Part shown: positions 52,139 through 60,955 of the stretch, one piece after another
Layout of the letters: every line of letters begins with the position of its first letter
Position numbering within the stretch: the stretch's first letter is position 1
Assembly (NCBI RefSeq): GCF_040645195.1
Contig: NZ_JBEYXW010000024.1
Coordinates: forward strand, 1 to 64,000
DNA: 64,000 bases
Direction: 5' to 3'
DNA from: Prauserella_A sp040645195
GTDB lineage: Bacteria > Actinomycetota > Actinomycetes > Mycobacteriales > Pseudonocardiaceae
Notes under the pieces: generated by a model
The model's database searches: none
What the model was told of the DNA's origin: nothing
Seen by the model: only the letters and a program-made list of their open reading frames with translations
Translations under genes and position numbers: made by a program

Positions 52139-53824
52139 TCAGGCGCCGGCGTCGATCTGCTCGCGGAACTGGACAGCCGTCGCGGCGCGCTTCACCTTGC
52201 CGGACGGCGTCTTCGGCAGACTGCCCGCCGGCAGCACGACCACCGCGTACGGGCGCGCATCGACGGCGTCACGCACCCGTGCGGCAACTTCCTTGGCCAG
52301 CCGGCGTTCCTCCTCGGCGTCACCGGCCAGTTTGGACTCCAGCACCACGGCGAACCGCTCCCGCCGGGTGCCGGCGTCGATGCGGACCGCGACCGCATTG
52401 CCGGCGCGCACACCCGCCACCGCCGTGGCGGCACGTTCGATGTCGGTCGGGTAGACGTTGCGGCCCCCGAGGATGATGACGTCCTTACTGCGCCCGCAGA
52501 TGACGATCTGGCCGCCGTCGACGAGGTAGCCGAGGTCGCCGGTGGCGAACCAGCCGCCTGCGTCCTGGGTGGCAGCGGGGCCGTTCATGGTGAGGTAGCC
52601 CGGCGAGACGGCTTCGCCGCGCAGGCGGATCTCGCCGACCTGTCGCTCACCGAGTACAGTGCCGTGCTCGTCCACGATCTGCGCTTCGAGACCGTCCAGC
52701 GGCTTGCCGAGCACCGCGAAGCCACGCACGGCATCGGTGCCGCGGCGCGGATCGCCCTCCGGCACCGGCACGGCACGGTTGTCACCCTCCAGCGGCCGCG
52801 CTTCGATGACGTCCACGGTGAGCCCGGTGAACAGCGGCGCGAACGACACGGCGAGGGTGGCCTCGGCCAGCCCGTAGGCGGGGAAGACGCATTCGGCAGG
52901 CATCTTGAACCGGGCACCGGCGTCGCTGAAGGTCCGCACCGCCGTGGCGTCGATCGGCTCGGCGCCGTTGAGCGCGATGCGCAGAGTGGACAGGTCGTAG
53001 GCGCCGTCGTCCTCGATACGAGCCAGGCGCCTGCCGACAATGGCGTAGGCGAAGTTGGGTGCGGCCGTGACCGTGCCCTGATAGCGGCTGATGAGCTCAG
53101 GCCAGACGAGCGGGCCACTGAGGAACTCGACCGGGGTGATCTTGACGAGCTCGACGCCGAACGTCATGGGCAGCGTCAGGAAGCCGACCATGCCCATGTC
53201 GTGAAAGGTGGGCAGCCACGAGACCATGACATCGCGCTCGAAGTCGAGCTCGGCGCGATCGACCATGGCCTTGATGTTGGAGTACAGGTTGCCGTGAGTG
53301 ATCCGCACGGCCTTGGGATCGGCGGTCGAGCCACTGGTGAGCTGCAGCAGCGCGAGGGCTTCCTCGCTGACCGGCACGGCCTCGCCGAGCGGCTCCGCGC
53401 CGAGGAGGTCGTCGATCGTGCGGTAGTCGATGCCGTGCTCGGTGAGCACCGGGGCGAGCTGGTCGAACGGCTCACCAAGCAGCACCAGCCTGGAGCCGAT
53501 CATGTCGAGCACCGTGAGGGTGTCACCGGCCCACTGACCGAGATCGGTGCGCAGCGTCGGCTGATGCAGCATCGTGACGCTGCCCCCGGCGAGCCAGGTG
53601 CCCTGCACGGTCGGCGCGATCAGGTCGGGTGCGGCCGCGAGCACGGCGACGGCGCTGCCCGGTTCCAGCCCGGCTGCCACGAGCCCACCCGCCACTCGCC
53701 GCGCACGCTCATGCACCTCGGACCACGTTCTGCGGACGGGTTCACGGGGCTCCCCAGTGACCATGCCGCGCTGCCGACCACCCGCGTTCGCGGTGGCGAC
53801 CATCGTCTCCACGAACCGACTCAT
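52139..53824 (-). CDS. Fatty-acyl-AMP ligase-type acyl-CoA synthetase (FadD-like)
   Basis: The 561-residue adenylate-forming enzyme has LTSGSTADPKAV (P-loop-like AMP motif), SWLPTFHDMGMVGFL, typical of FAAL/FadD32-type enzymes, YGLAEATLAVSF, and ATGDLGYLVDGGQIVICGRS with a C-terminal KTPSGKVKR. It activates a fatty acid as an adenylate for transfer to CoA or to an acyl carrier protein. No PKS or carrier gene is adjacent, so it acts in trans. Start is ATG 53824. Confidence 0.88.
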   Translation of the reverse strand: MSRFVETMVATANAGGRQRGMVTGEPREPVRRTWSEVHERARRVAGGLVAAGLEPGSAVAVLAAAPDLIAPTVQGTWLAGGSVTMLHQPTLRTDLGQWAGDTLTVLDMIGSRLVLLGEPFDQLAPVLTEHGIDYRTIDDLLGAEPLGEAVPVSEEALALLQLTSGSTADPKAVRITHGNLYSNIKAMVDRAELDFERDVMVSWLPTFHDMGMVGFLTLPMTFGVELVKITPVEFLSGPLVWPELISRYQGTVTAAPNFAYAIVGRRLARIEDDGAYDLSTLRIALNGAEPIDATAVRTFSDAGARFKMPAECVFPAYGLAEATLAVSFAPLFTGLTVDVIEARPLEGDNRAVPVPEGDPRRGTDAVRGFAVLGKPLDGLEAQIVDEHGTVLGERQVGEIRLRGEAVSPGYLTMNGPAATQDAGGWFATGDLGYLVDGGQIVICGRSKDVIILGGRNVYPTDIERAATAVAGVRAGNAVAVRIDAGTRRERFAVVLESKLAGDAEEERRLAKEVAARVRDAVDARPYAVVVLPAGSLPKTPSGKVKRAATAVQFREQIDAGA

Positions 53825-53852
53825 GAGCAGACCTTAGCTGTGCCCGTCCAGC

Positions 53853-55631
53853 TCATTCGACGGTCTCGGAGATCTCGAGCCATTTGGCCTCCACGTCGTC
53901 CTTCTCGACGAGCAGCGCCTTCAGCTCGGCATTGAGTTCCATCAGCCGGTCCGGGTCGGTCGCCGCCGCGGCGAGCGCATCGTGCAGCACGGCCTCCCGC
54001 TCGTGCAGGGTGTCGAGCCTGCGCTCCAGTTTGGCCAGTTCCTTCGCCGCCGCCCGCCACTGCGCCGCGGTGACCTTCGGCTGCCCGTTCGGCGAGTCCG
54101 GCTCCTGGCGCCTGTCGCCGGGAGCCGAGCTGTCCAGCTGCACGGCTCGGCGTTGGAGGTACTCGTCGATGCCGCCGGGCAGGTGAGTGATCGTGCCGTC
54201 GCCGAAGAGGGCGAGCACCGCATCGCACACCCGCTCAACCAGGTAGCGGTCGTGCGAGACGACCACCAGCGTGCCCGGCCACGAGTCGAGCAGGTCCTCC
54301 AGCTGCTGCAGGGTGTCGATGTCGAGGTCGTTGGTCGGCTCGTCGAGCAGCAGCACGTTCGGCTCCGCCATCAACAGCCGCACCAGCTGCAGGCGGCGCC
54401 GCTCGCCGCCGGAGAGATCGGCCACGGGTGTCCACTGCCGCGCGGGCGGGAAGCCGAGCCGTTCGGCGAGCTGCGACGCGCTCAGCTCGTACTTGCCGAG
54501 CGTGACCCGAGCCGCGACTTCCTCAACGGCCTGCAGCACCCGCAGGTCCCCCGGCAGGTCGTCCAGCTCCTGCCGCAGATGCGCGAGGCGGACCGTCTTG
54601 CCTTCGATCCGCCTGCCCGTCGCCGGCTGCGAATCGCCGGCCAGCAGGCGCAGCAGGCTCGTCTTGCCGGAGCCGTTGACGCCGACGAGCCCGATCCGGT
54701 CCCCTGGTCCGATCCGCCACGTCAGGTGGTCCAGCAGCGTGCGCTCCCCCACCGACAGCGAGACGTCCTCGAGCTCCAGCACGGTCTTGCCGAGACGGCG
54801 CTTGGCGAAGGCGAGCAGTTCGACGCCGTCGCGGGGCTCGGGCACGTCCGTGATCAGCGCCTCGGCGGCTTCGACGCGGTAGCGCGGCTTCGAGGTGCGG
54901 GCCCGCGCGCCCCGCTGCAGCCACGCCAGTTCCTTGCGGGCGAGGTTGCGCCGCTTCTCCTCGGCGGTCGCGGCGAGCCGGGCCCGCTCGGCGCGGGCGT
55001 AGACCCAGTCCGCGTAACCGCCCTCGTACTGCTCGACCCTGCCGCCGACCACCTCCCACGTGCGGCCGCACACGGTGTCGAGGAACCACCGGTCGTGCGT
55101 GACGACGACCAGCGCGGTCTTGCGCGCGAGCAGGTGCTCGGCGAGCCAGCGGACACCTTCGACGTCGAGATGGTTGGTGGGCTCATCGAGCACAACGAGG
55201 TCGAGTTCGGCCACGAGCGCGGCGGCGAGTGCGACACGGCGACGCTCGCCACCGGACAGGGTCGCCGTCGGTGTCGCCAGGCCGATCGCGGCGATGCCCA
55301 GACCATCCACAATGGAACGAACGCGGGCGTCGGCCGCCCATTCGTGCTCCGCTGCGTAGTCGGCGAGCACGACATCGCGCACCATGCTGCCCTCGGGCAG
55401 TGTGGTGCGCTGGGTGACCACACGCAGCCGCAGATCACGAACGCGGCTGACCCGCCCCGAGTCCGGCGCGCCCAGCCCCGCGAGGACCTCCAGCAGCGTG
55501 GTCTTGCCACCGCCGTTGAGACCGACGACGCCGATGCGATCGCCTTCACCGACGCCGAGCGAGACGTCGTCGAGCAGCATGCGCTCGCCGTAGGACTTGC
55601 TGACGGACTCGACATTGACCAGGTTGGCCAT
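53853..55631 (-). CDS. ABC-F family ATPase (Uup-like, two ABC domains and C-terminal coiled coil)
   Basis: The 592-residue protein has two ABC domains: NVESVSKSYGERMLLDDVSL with VGLNGGGKTTLL and LSGGERRRVAL, and VGVNGSGKTSLLRLL with LSGGERRRLQL and LLLDEPTNDLDI. A linker of about 80 residues joins them. A C-terminal coiled coil (LAKLERRLDTLHEREAVL) resembles Uup. It has no membrane domain, so it acts on ribosomes or DNA. ATG 55631 was preferred over an upstream GTG. It is 27 bp from ispE on the same strand. Confidence 0.9.
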   Translation of the reverse strand: MANLVNVESVSKSYGERMLLDDVSLGVGEGDRIGVVGLNGGGKTTLLEVLAGLGAPDSGRVSRVRDLRLRVVTQRTTLPEGSMVRDVVLADYAAEHEWAADARVRSIVDGLGIAAIGLATPTATLSGGERRRVALAAALVAELDLVVLDEPTNHLDVEGVRWLAEHLLARKTALVVVTHDRWFLDTVCGRTWEVVGGRVEQYEGGYADWVYARAERARLAATAEEKRRNLARKELAWLQRGARARTSKPRYRVEAAEALITDVPEPRDGVELLAFAKRRLGKTVLELEDVSLSVGERTLLDHLTWRIGPGDRIGLVGVNGSGKTSLLRLLAGDSQPATGRRIEGKTVRLAHLRQELDDLPGDLRVLQAVEEVAARVTLGKYELSASQLAERLGFPPARQWTPVADLSGGERRRLQLVRLLMAEPNVLLLDEPTNDLDIDTLQQLEDLLDSWPGTLVVVSHDRYLVERVCDAVLALFGDGTITHLPGGIDEYLQRRAVQLDSSAPGDRRQEPDSPNGQPKVTAAQWRAAAKELAKLERRLDTLHEREAVLHDALAAAATDPDRLMELNAELKALLVEKDDVEAKWLEISETVE

Positions 55632-55658
55632 CCGTTCGGTAACCCTTCCCACGATGAG

Positions 55659-56627
55659 TTATGCGTGCACTTGCGGCGGCACCGGACGCCGCGGCGCGTC
55701 GTCACCGCCGACGACGCGCGCACCCGGTACCGGTCCGTGCGCGACCCGGACCGTACGGCACACGCCGGCGCCGGCCAGCTCGGCCGCCACCCTCAGCGCC
55801 GATTCGGCGTCCTCGCACAGGAACGCGCAGGTGGGGCCGGAGCCGGACACGGTACCCGCCAGCGCACCGGCATTCACCCCAGCGCGCAGGGTGCGCCGCA
55901 GCCCAGGGCGCAGCGAGACCGCCGCCGCCTGCAGGTCGTTGCCGAGCAGGAGCGCCAGCTGACGCGGGTCACCGGAGGACAGCGCCTCGACCACCGGGGT
56001 ATGCGAGCCGATACGGGGCGGGTCACCCGCGGCGCGGAGCCGGTCGAGCTCGGTGTAGACCCGCGGCGTCGACAGGCCGCGCTCATCGAACGCGAGCACC
56101 CAGTGGAAGGTGTGCCGGCACAGCACCGGCACCAGCTCCTCGCCGCGACCGGTCCCCAGCGCTGTGCCGCCGTAGAGGGCGAACGGAACATCGCTGCCGA
56201 GTGTGGCTGCGATGTGGGCGAGCTCGTCACGTCCGCTCTCGAGCTTCCACAGTGAGCTGAGCCCGACGAGCGTGGCGGCCGCATCGGCACTGCCGCCTGC
56301 CATTCCGCCCGCTACCGGGATGCCCTTGCGCAGCACCACGCGGACCTTCTCCGTGTCCGGAGTACGGCCGACGTGCGCCGCAAGTGCGAGCACGGCACGC
56401 CAGGCGAGGTTGCCCTCGTCGGTCGGCACGGTTTTGGCTCCCTCGCCGTGGACCTCGACGCCGGACTCCTCGGCAATGGCGACGGTGACCTCGTCGGTGA
56501 GTGAAAGCGCTTGGAAGATCGTGGACAGCTCGTGGTAGCCGTCCTTGCGTGCCTCGCCGACCGAGAGGTGCAGGTTGATCTTGCTGGGCACCTTCACGGT
56601 GACGGGCGGGGGAACGACGGCTAGCAC
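55659..56627 (-). CDS. ispE: 4-diphosphocytidyl-2-C-methyl-D-erythritol kinase
   Basis: The 322-residue GHMP kinase phosphorylates CDP-ME in the non-mevalonate isoprenoid pathway. Motifs include KINLHLSVGEARKDGYHEL, the ATP-binding PVAGGMAGGSADAAATL, and VSGSGPTCAFL. GTG 56627. It lies downstream of the MetN-like gene with a 218-bp gap that holds no gene I can detect. Confidence 0.93.
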   Translation of the reverse strand: MLAVVPPPVTVKVPSKINLHLSVGEARKDGYHELSTIFQALSLTDEVTVAIAEESGVEVHGEGAKTVPTDEGNLAWRAVLALAAHVGRTPDTEKVRVVLRKGIPVAGGMAGGSADAAATLVGLSSLWKLESGRDELAHIAATLGSDVPFALYGGTALGTGRGEELVPVLCRHTFHWVLAFDERGLSTPRVYTELDRLRAAGDPPRIGSHTPVVEALSSGDPRQLALLLGNDLQAAAVSLRPGLRRTLRAGVNAGALAGTVSGSGPTCAFLCEDAESALRVAAELAGAGVCRTVRVAHGPVPGARVVGGDDAPRRPVPPQVHA

Positions 56628-56845
56628 GCGTCAAGCGTACTTGGCGTGCTCAGCCGGGCGGCGCGACCAGCTCTAACGCCACAGCGAGCGCCACCTCGGG
56701 CAGGGCACGCCTCGGCGCCGGACTACTGATCCAACGCCAGACAGCTTCTCAAGCGGCGTAGCCGCATTTTCGCCACCTACACAACCTGCACCGCCGCGGG
56801 TTCCGCCACCCGCACCGCTCCCCAGATGACCAACAGCCTCTTCAG

Positions 56846-57856
56846 TCAGGCGGCGACGTTGCGGAGGCCGTAGAGGGTGTGGGTGACGTGGCCACCGCGC
56901 TCGACGATCCAGGCCAGCGCGGCATCGGCCCGCTGACCGCGGACACCGAGCCGGAACCGCGCCACCGGTGTGTCGCCGACGCGGGTGAGCCCGCCGCCGA
57001 TGGTGGCCAGCTCGACGTCGAAGCGGCCGGCCGCCTCGGGCAGCAGCGCACCAACGGCCGCGAAACCGATCAGCACCACGTCGACGGCGACGTCGTACTG
57101 CGCTGCCTGCGCTCGCGACGTCTCGATCGAGGGCAGCAGCTCGTTGGCGATCCGGCTGCCTGCCTTGCCGAGCAGCCCCAGCACGTTGCCGCTCTCCACG
57201 ACCCGCCCCTGATCGAGGAGGGCGACGTCGTCGCAGACGCGCCGCGCCACCCCGGCATCGGGCGTCGTGACGACCACGGTGGCGCCCAGCTCGGCGCGTG
57301 CGCGGTCCAGCACTGCCAGTACCGAACCGGACTCCTCGGCGGTCACGCCGTTCGTCGGGTCATCGGCGAGCAGCACGGCAGGGCCCCCGACGAGTGCCCT
57401 CGCGAGGGCGACCCGGCGCCGCTGGCCCGAGGTCAGCTCGTTGGGCAGCTGTCCGGCGCGCCGGGACAGGCCGATCAGGTCGAGCAGGGATGCCACGCGC
57501 TGGCGCCGCTGCGGGCCATCGACACCGAGCAGCTCCAGCGGCGCGGCGACGTTACCGGCGACCGTCCGCTCCGGCTGCAGGCGCGGGTCGAGCACGGCGA
57601 GCTGGCGGCGGGTGTCGCGCAGCTTGCGGCCATCCAGGGTGGCGGTGTTGAGGCCGTCGAACCGCACGACACCGCGGTCCGGCCGCTCCTGAAGTGCCAC
57701 GCAGCGAGCGAGCGTCGACTTGCCGGAACCGGCCGGGCCGACGACCCCGTACAGCGAGCCCGCCTGCACCGCGAGGCTCACATCGCGCAGCGCGACGACC
57801 GGCGTACCGGTGTCGCTACTGGAAAATGACTTGCTGACATTTTCGACGGTGATCAC
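56846..57856 (-). CDS. MetN-like ATP-binding protein with degenerate ATPase motifs, under a SAM riboswitch
   Basis: The 336-residue protein has the layout of methionine-importer ATPases: an ABC domain (ENVSKSF to about 235) followed by a NIL-like C-terminal domain that senses methionine in MetN. Walker A (GPAGSGKST, 40-48) and signature (TSGQRRRVAL, 142-151) remain. The Walker B Glu is Asp (VLLADDPTNG, Asp166), the Q-loop Gln is replaced (AVLDPRLQP), and the H-loop His is Thr (VVVTTPD, Thr198). ATP binding may persist with hydrolysis crippled. No MetI permease or MetQ binding protein is adjacent. GTG 57856 follows TTGGAG. A SAM-I riboswitch lies about 190 bp upstream. Confidence 0.82.
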   Translation of the reverse strand: MITVENVSKSFSSSDTGTPVVALRDVSLAVQAGSLYGVVGPAGSGKSTLARCVALQERPDRGVVRFDGLNTATLDGRKLRDTRRQLAVLDPRLQPERTVAGNVAAPLELLGVDGPQRRQRVASLLDLIGLSRRAGQLPNELTSGQRRRVALARALVGGPAVLLADDPTNGVTAEESGSVLAVLDRARAELGATVVVTTPDAGVARRVCDDVALLDQGRVVESGNVLGLLGKAGSRIANELLPSIETSRAQAAQYDVAVDVVLIGFAAVGALLPEAAGRFDVELATIGGGLTRVGDTPVARFRLGVRGQRADAALAWIVERGGHVTHTLYGLRNVAA

Positions 57857-58043
57857 GAAAGCTCCAAGGCAGCTCAGCTCACAGCGACGGCCGCCAAGTC
57901 TGGGACGGTCGCTGGAGAAAGGCGAAGAGGAAGGAAGCGGATTGGGTCAGGCGATGGCGTTGGAGCTACGACACGCACTGACCGTGCGACGACCTTGATC
58001 GACGACGCGGCGCCTGGTGAGCATTCGCGAGCGGTACACGAGT

Positions 58044-58135
58044 CCTCCATCGGTCCTGGCGTTAGCACCTGCCCTCGGCGGGTGGTTGCTGCGACGTCGG
58101 CGAGCCAGGTCTCTCAGTCGCTCGGGATGGATGCC
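58044..58135 (-). ncRNA. SAM-I (S-box) riboswitch
   Basis: On the minus strand the segment holds the S-box core: GAGCGACTGAGAGACC, then CTGGCTCGCC, GACGTCGCAGCAACC, a variable P3 loop, and GGTGCTAACGCCAGG. The order and spacing match the Bacillus yitJ aptamer (GAGGGA-CUGGCCC-GCAACC-GGUGCUAA-UCCAG). P1 can form from CCATC and GATGG at the outer ends. It lies in the leader of the MetN-like gene. The expression platform is not obvious to me. Confidence 0.8.
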
Positions 58136-58185
58136 CTCAAAGTACACCCGAACCGGCTACCGCTGCGCAAGCCTGCGGAGCGAGA

Positions 58186-59034
58186 TCACACTAGTGCCGC
58201 AAGTCGGGCGAAATCGTCCACCGTGAGCTGCTCGCCGCGCGTGCGCGGGTCGATGCCCGCCGCGACCAGCAGTTCGCCGGCCCGCTCCGCGGAACCCGCC
58301 CACGCCGCCAGTGCCGCCCGCAGTGTCTTGCGGCGCTGGGAGAACGCGGCGTCGACGGCAGCGAAGACCGCCGCGCGGTCTGCACCGCCACGCGGTTCAC
58401 CCCGCTCGAACGCCACGAGTGAGGAGTCGACATTCGGTACCGGCCAGAACACTGCCCGCGGTACCGCCGCGACCTTGCGCGCGCTGCCGTACCACGCGAG
58501 CTTCACGCTCGGGACGCCGTAGACCCGGCTGCCGGGGCCCGCGGCCATCCGGTCGGCGACCTCGGTCTGGACCATGACGAGGACGTGGCACAGTGACGGC
58601 AGCTCGGCCAGCAGGTGCAGGACCACGGGCACGGCCACGTTGTAGGGCAGGTTCGCCACGAGCGCGGTCGGCGGTTCGGGAAGCTGGTTCGCCCGCAGCC
58701 GCAACGCATCGGCTCCGAGAACGGTCAGCGCTTCGACGGACGCGGGGGCATGTGCACGCACGGTCTCCGGCAGGCGGCCGGCGAGCACCGGATCGATCTC
58801 GACGGCCACCACGCGTGCACCCGTGCCGAGCAGGCCGAGCGTCAGCGACCCGAGGCCGGGGCCGACCTCCAGCACCACGTCACCGGCTCCGACTCCGGCG
58901 AGGTCGACGATGCGGCGCACGGTGTTGGCATCGTGCACGAAGTTCTGGCCGAGCTTCTTGGTCGGCCGCACGTCGAGTTCAGCAGCCAGCCCGCGGATCT
59001 CGGCGGGCCCGAGCAAGCCCGGTGTATCCGTCAC
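58186..59034 (-). CDS. rsmA: 16S rRNA dimethyladenosine transferase
   Basis: The 282-residue methyltransferase (KsgA) dimethylates two adenosines near the 3' end of 16S rRNA. It contains KKLGQNFVHDANTVRRIV, the SAM motif VLEVGPGLGSLTLGLL, and NLPYNVAVPVVLHLL, the NxPY-type catalytic motif. GTG 59034. It is downstream of rpfB on the same strand with a long palindrome between, and upstream of the SAM-riboswitch gene. Confidence 0.95.
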   Translation of the reverse strand: MTDTPGLLGPAEIRGLAAELDVRPTKKLGQNFVHDANTVRRIVDLAGVGAGDVVLEVGPGLGSLTLGLLGTGARVVAVEIDPVLAGRLPETVRAHAPASVEALTVLGADALRLRANQLPEPPTALVANLPYNVAVPVVLHLLAELPSLCHVLVMVQTEVADRMAAGPGSRVYGVPSVKLAWYGSARKVAAVPRAVFWPVPNVDSSLVAFERGEPRGGADRAAVFAAVDAAFSQRRKTLRAALAAWAGSAERAGELLVAAGIDPRTRGEQLTVDDFARLAALV

Positions 59035-59096
59035 CGGATCACCTTAGACGCCCCCCACGAGCGCATCCCCAGCAGCAGCGAAGCGACCTTTCAGCA

Positions 59097-59143
59097 CCCA
59101 AGGCCACCTTGGTTGCATTGAATGCAACCAAGGTGGCCTTGGG
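59097..59143. repeat. 47-bp perfect palindrome
   Basis: Arms of 23 bases (CCCAAGGCCACCTTGGTTGC, ending ATT, and its complement) meet at a single central G. The stem is longer than needed for termination. It lies between the rpfB stop and the rsmA start, where it could act as a terminator. I recall similar palindromes recurring in Amycolatopsis genomes, so it may be a repeated element. Confidence 0.85.
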
Positions 59144-59243
59144 GAACAACTACAGACGACCTGCTGGTCAGGCTCGACGGAACCACGCCCGCCAAGGCGA
59201 GGAGCCCGCACCGTGGGGCTGCGGGGGTCGCCCCCGCAATGCC

Positions 59244-60704
59244 TCAGCGCGGCAGGCCGAGCTTGGAGGAGCAGGCCGGCCACGCGCCGTAGCCGCCGCG
59301 GTCGTCACGGACCTTCGTGGCGATCGCGATCTGCTGCTCGCGGGTCGCGTCGTTCGGGTAGGACGCGTACTGGCTGCCGCCGTAGGCGTCCCAGGTGCTC
59401 TTGTTGAACTGCAGACCACCGTAGTAGCCGTTGCCCGTGTTGATGGCCCAGTTGCCGCCCGACTCGCACTGCGCCAGCGAGTCCCACGTGCCGCCGTTGG
59501 TGACCACCGGCTGCGGGGGCTGCTTCGTGCCCACGCGCACGATCTTTGCTTCGGCCTCTTTGACGATCTTGCTCGACAGCTCTTCGCGAGCAACTTCCTG
59601 GTCGTTCTTCTTCGTCACCCGGTAGGTGACGATCATCTCGCCGGGCGTGCCCTCGTTGTCGACGATCTCCGTGCCCTGCTCCAGCTCAGGGTCCTCGACG
59701 GTCTCGACCTCGGGCTCGATCACCTCGGTCTCGTTGACCACCGAGACGCCGGTGCGGCTGATGTGGACCTCGGCACCGTCGAGAAGCTTGAACTCGAGGC
59801 CGCCGGCGACCTCGTCGTCCGGGCCGAGGCTCAGCCCGAGCTCCGTGAGCAGTTCCTGCGCGGACAGGGCGTTCGTGGACACCTCGCGCGGGTCGCCGCC
59901 GCCGTCGAAGAGGGTGATGTTCTTGAGGGTCTTGATCTCCAGGGTCATGCCGTCGAGCGGCACCTCACTGGCGACCGGTGTGGAGAACCAGGTGCCCTGC
60001 GTGTTCAGGTCCGCGAGGCCGAGCTGGCCCAGTGCCTCATCGACCGTCGTGGCGCGGACCCACGCCTCGCGCTCCACACCGTCGACCACCATGGTGAGCA
60101 GGCGCCCACGCTCGAGCTTGATGACGCCACCGTCGCCGACGGCGGCCTGCGGCGAGGGGGAGAGCGAGTCGTGCGCGCCGACCGTGACGCCGGCATCCTG
60201 CAGCACCTCGCCGACGGTGCCGCCGAAGCTGCGGACCGTCTGGCGCTCGCCGTCGACGTCGAGGGTGACGCTCTTATTCATCGCGAGCGCCGCGGCACCG
60301 CCGCCGGTGAGCGTGATCATCACCGCGAGGACGGCGCCCTTGAGGAAGCGCTTCTTCCAGGTCTTGACCGCGGTGGCGAGCCCGTCCTCGGGCTCCGCGA
60401 GCACCTGCGCGGTCTTGCCGACACGGTCCGCACTGGCCTCGTCGGGAACGACGATCGGCGGGAGCATCGTGGTCTCGGCGTTGATCAGCCTGATGAGCTC
60501 GTCGACGTCGACGTCCGCCTCGGACATCAGGTTGTCGGCATCGGGACCGAGCGCCATGAGGACGTCGTGACGGGTGACGCGGGGGTCGTCGGAGAACTCG
60601 ACCCCTCCGAGGCCGGCCGACCGGTCGAGCAGGGCCGTCGAGGCGCCGCCGGGTCTCGGCGCGGCGTCGAGGTCCGCGTCAGTGCGCCCGTAGCTACCAG
60701 TCAC
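59244..60704 (-). CDS. rpfB: Resuscitation-promoting factor RpfB
   Basis: The 486-residue protein has a cytoplasmic N-terminal region (about 115 residues) and a membrane helix (LKGAVLAVMITLTGGGAAAL). Three DUF348 repeats follow, then a G5 domain, and a C-terminal lysozyme-like Rpf catalytic domain with LAQCESGGNWAINTGNGYYG and YGGSQYASYPNDATREQQIA. It cleaves peptidoglycan and promotes exit from dormancy, working with RipA. GTG 60704 follows AAAGGGA. The 250-bp upstream region shows no riboswitch I can defend. Confidence 0.95.
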   Translation of the reverse strand: MTGSYGRTDADLDAAPRPGGASTALLDRSAGLGGVEFSDDPRVTRHDVLMALGPDADNLMSEADVDVDELIRLINAETTMLPPIVVPDEASADRVGKTAQVLAEPEDGLATAVKTWKKRFLKGAVLAVMITLTGGGAAALAMNKSVTLDVDGERQTVRSFGGTVGEVLQDAGVTVGAHDSLSPSPQAAVGDGGVIKLERGRLLTMVVDGVEREAWVRATTVDEALGQLGLADLNTQGTWFSTPVASEVPLDGMTLEIKTLKNITLFDGGGDPREVSTNALSAQELLTELGLSLGPDDEVAGGLEFKLLDGAEVHISRTGVSVVNETEVIEPEVETVEDPELEQGTEIVDNEGTPGEMIVTYRVTKKNDQEVAREELSSKIVKEAEAKIVRVGTKQPPQPVVTNGGTWDSLAQCESGGNWAINTGNGYYGGLQFNKSTWDAYGGSQYASYPNDATREQQIAIATKVRDDRGGYGAWPACSSKLGLPR

Positions 60705-60955
60705 AGGGTCGATCCCTTTCGCGTAAGGCCAGGACTCCCCCAGTCAGCGCCGTCCCTAGCGCCCTGTGAGGCGCTCCCCGACGTACACCGACGTGACTGT
60801 GGGCCAACCAGTTGGCGACTCGATGCGAACCACCATCCGGTACGGTCACGGGACAGTAACGAAGGCTGCGGGGTTGCGCAAACACACCCCGGAGCGTCGT
60901 GACCTTTGTCACTACACCAGTCGACGGATGGGCTCGCACGAATGTCGCAGTCCGT

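Noticed and set aside
56628..56845. MetI or MetQ gene remnant downstream of the MetN-like gene
   Set aside because: The 218 bp show no hydrophobic helices or signal peptide in any frame.
60705..60955. Possible cyclic-di-AMP (ydaO-type) riboswitch before rpfB
   Set aside because: Such riboswitches precede some rpf genes, but I could not find the conserved core motifs here.
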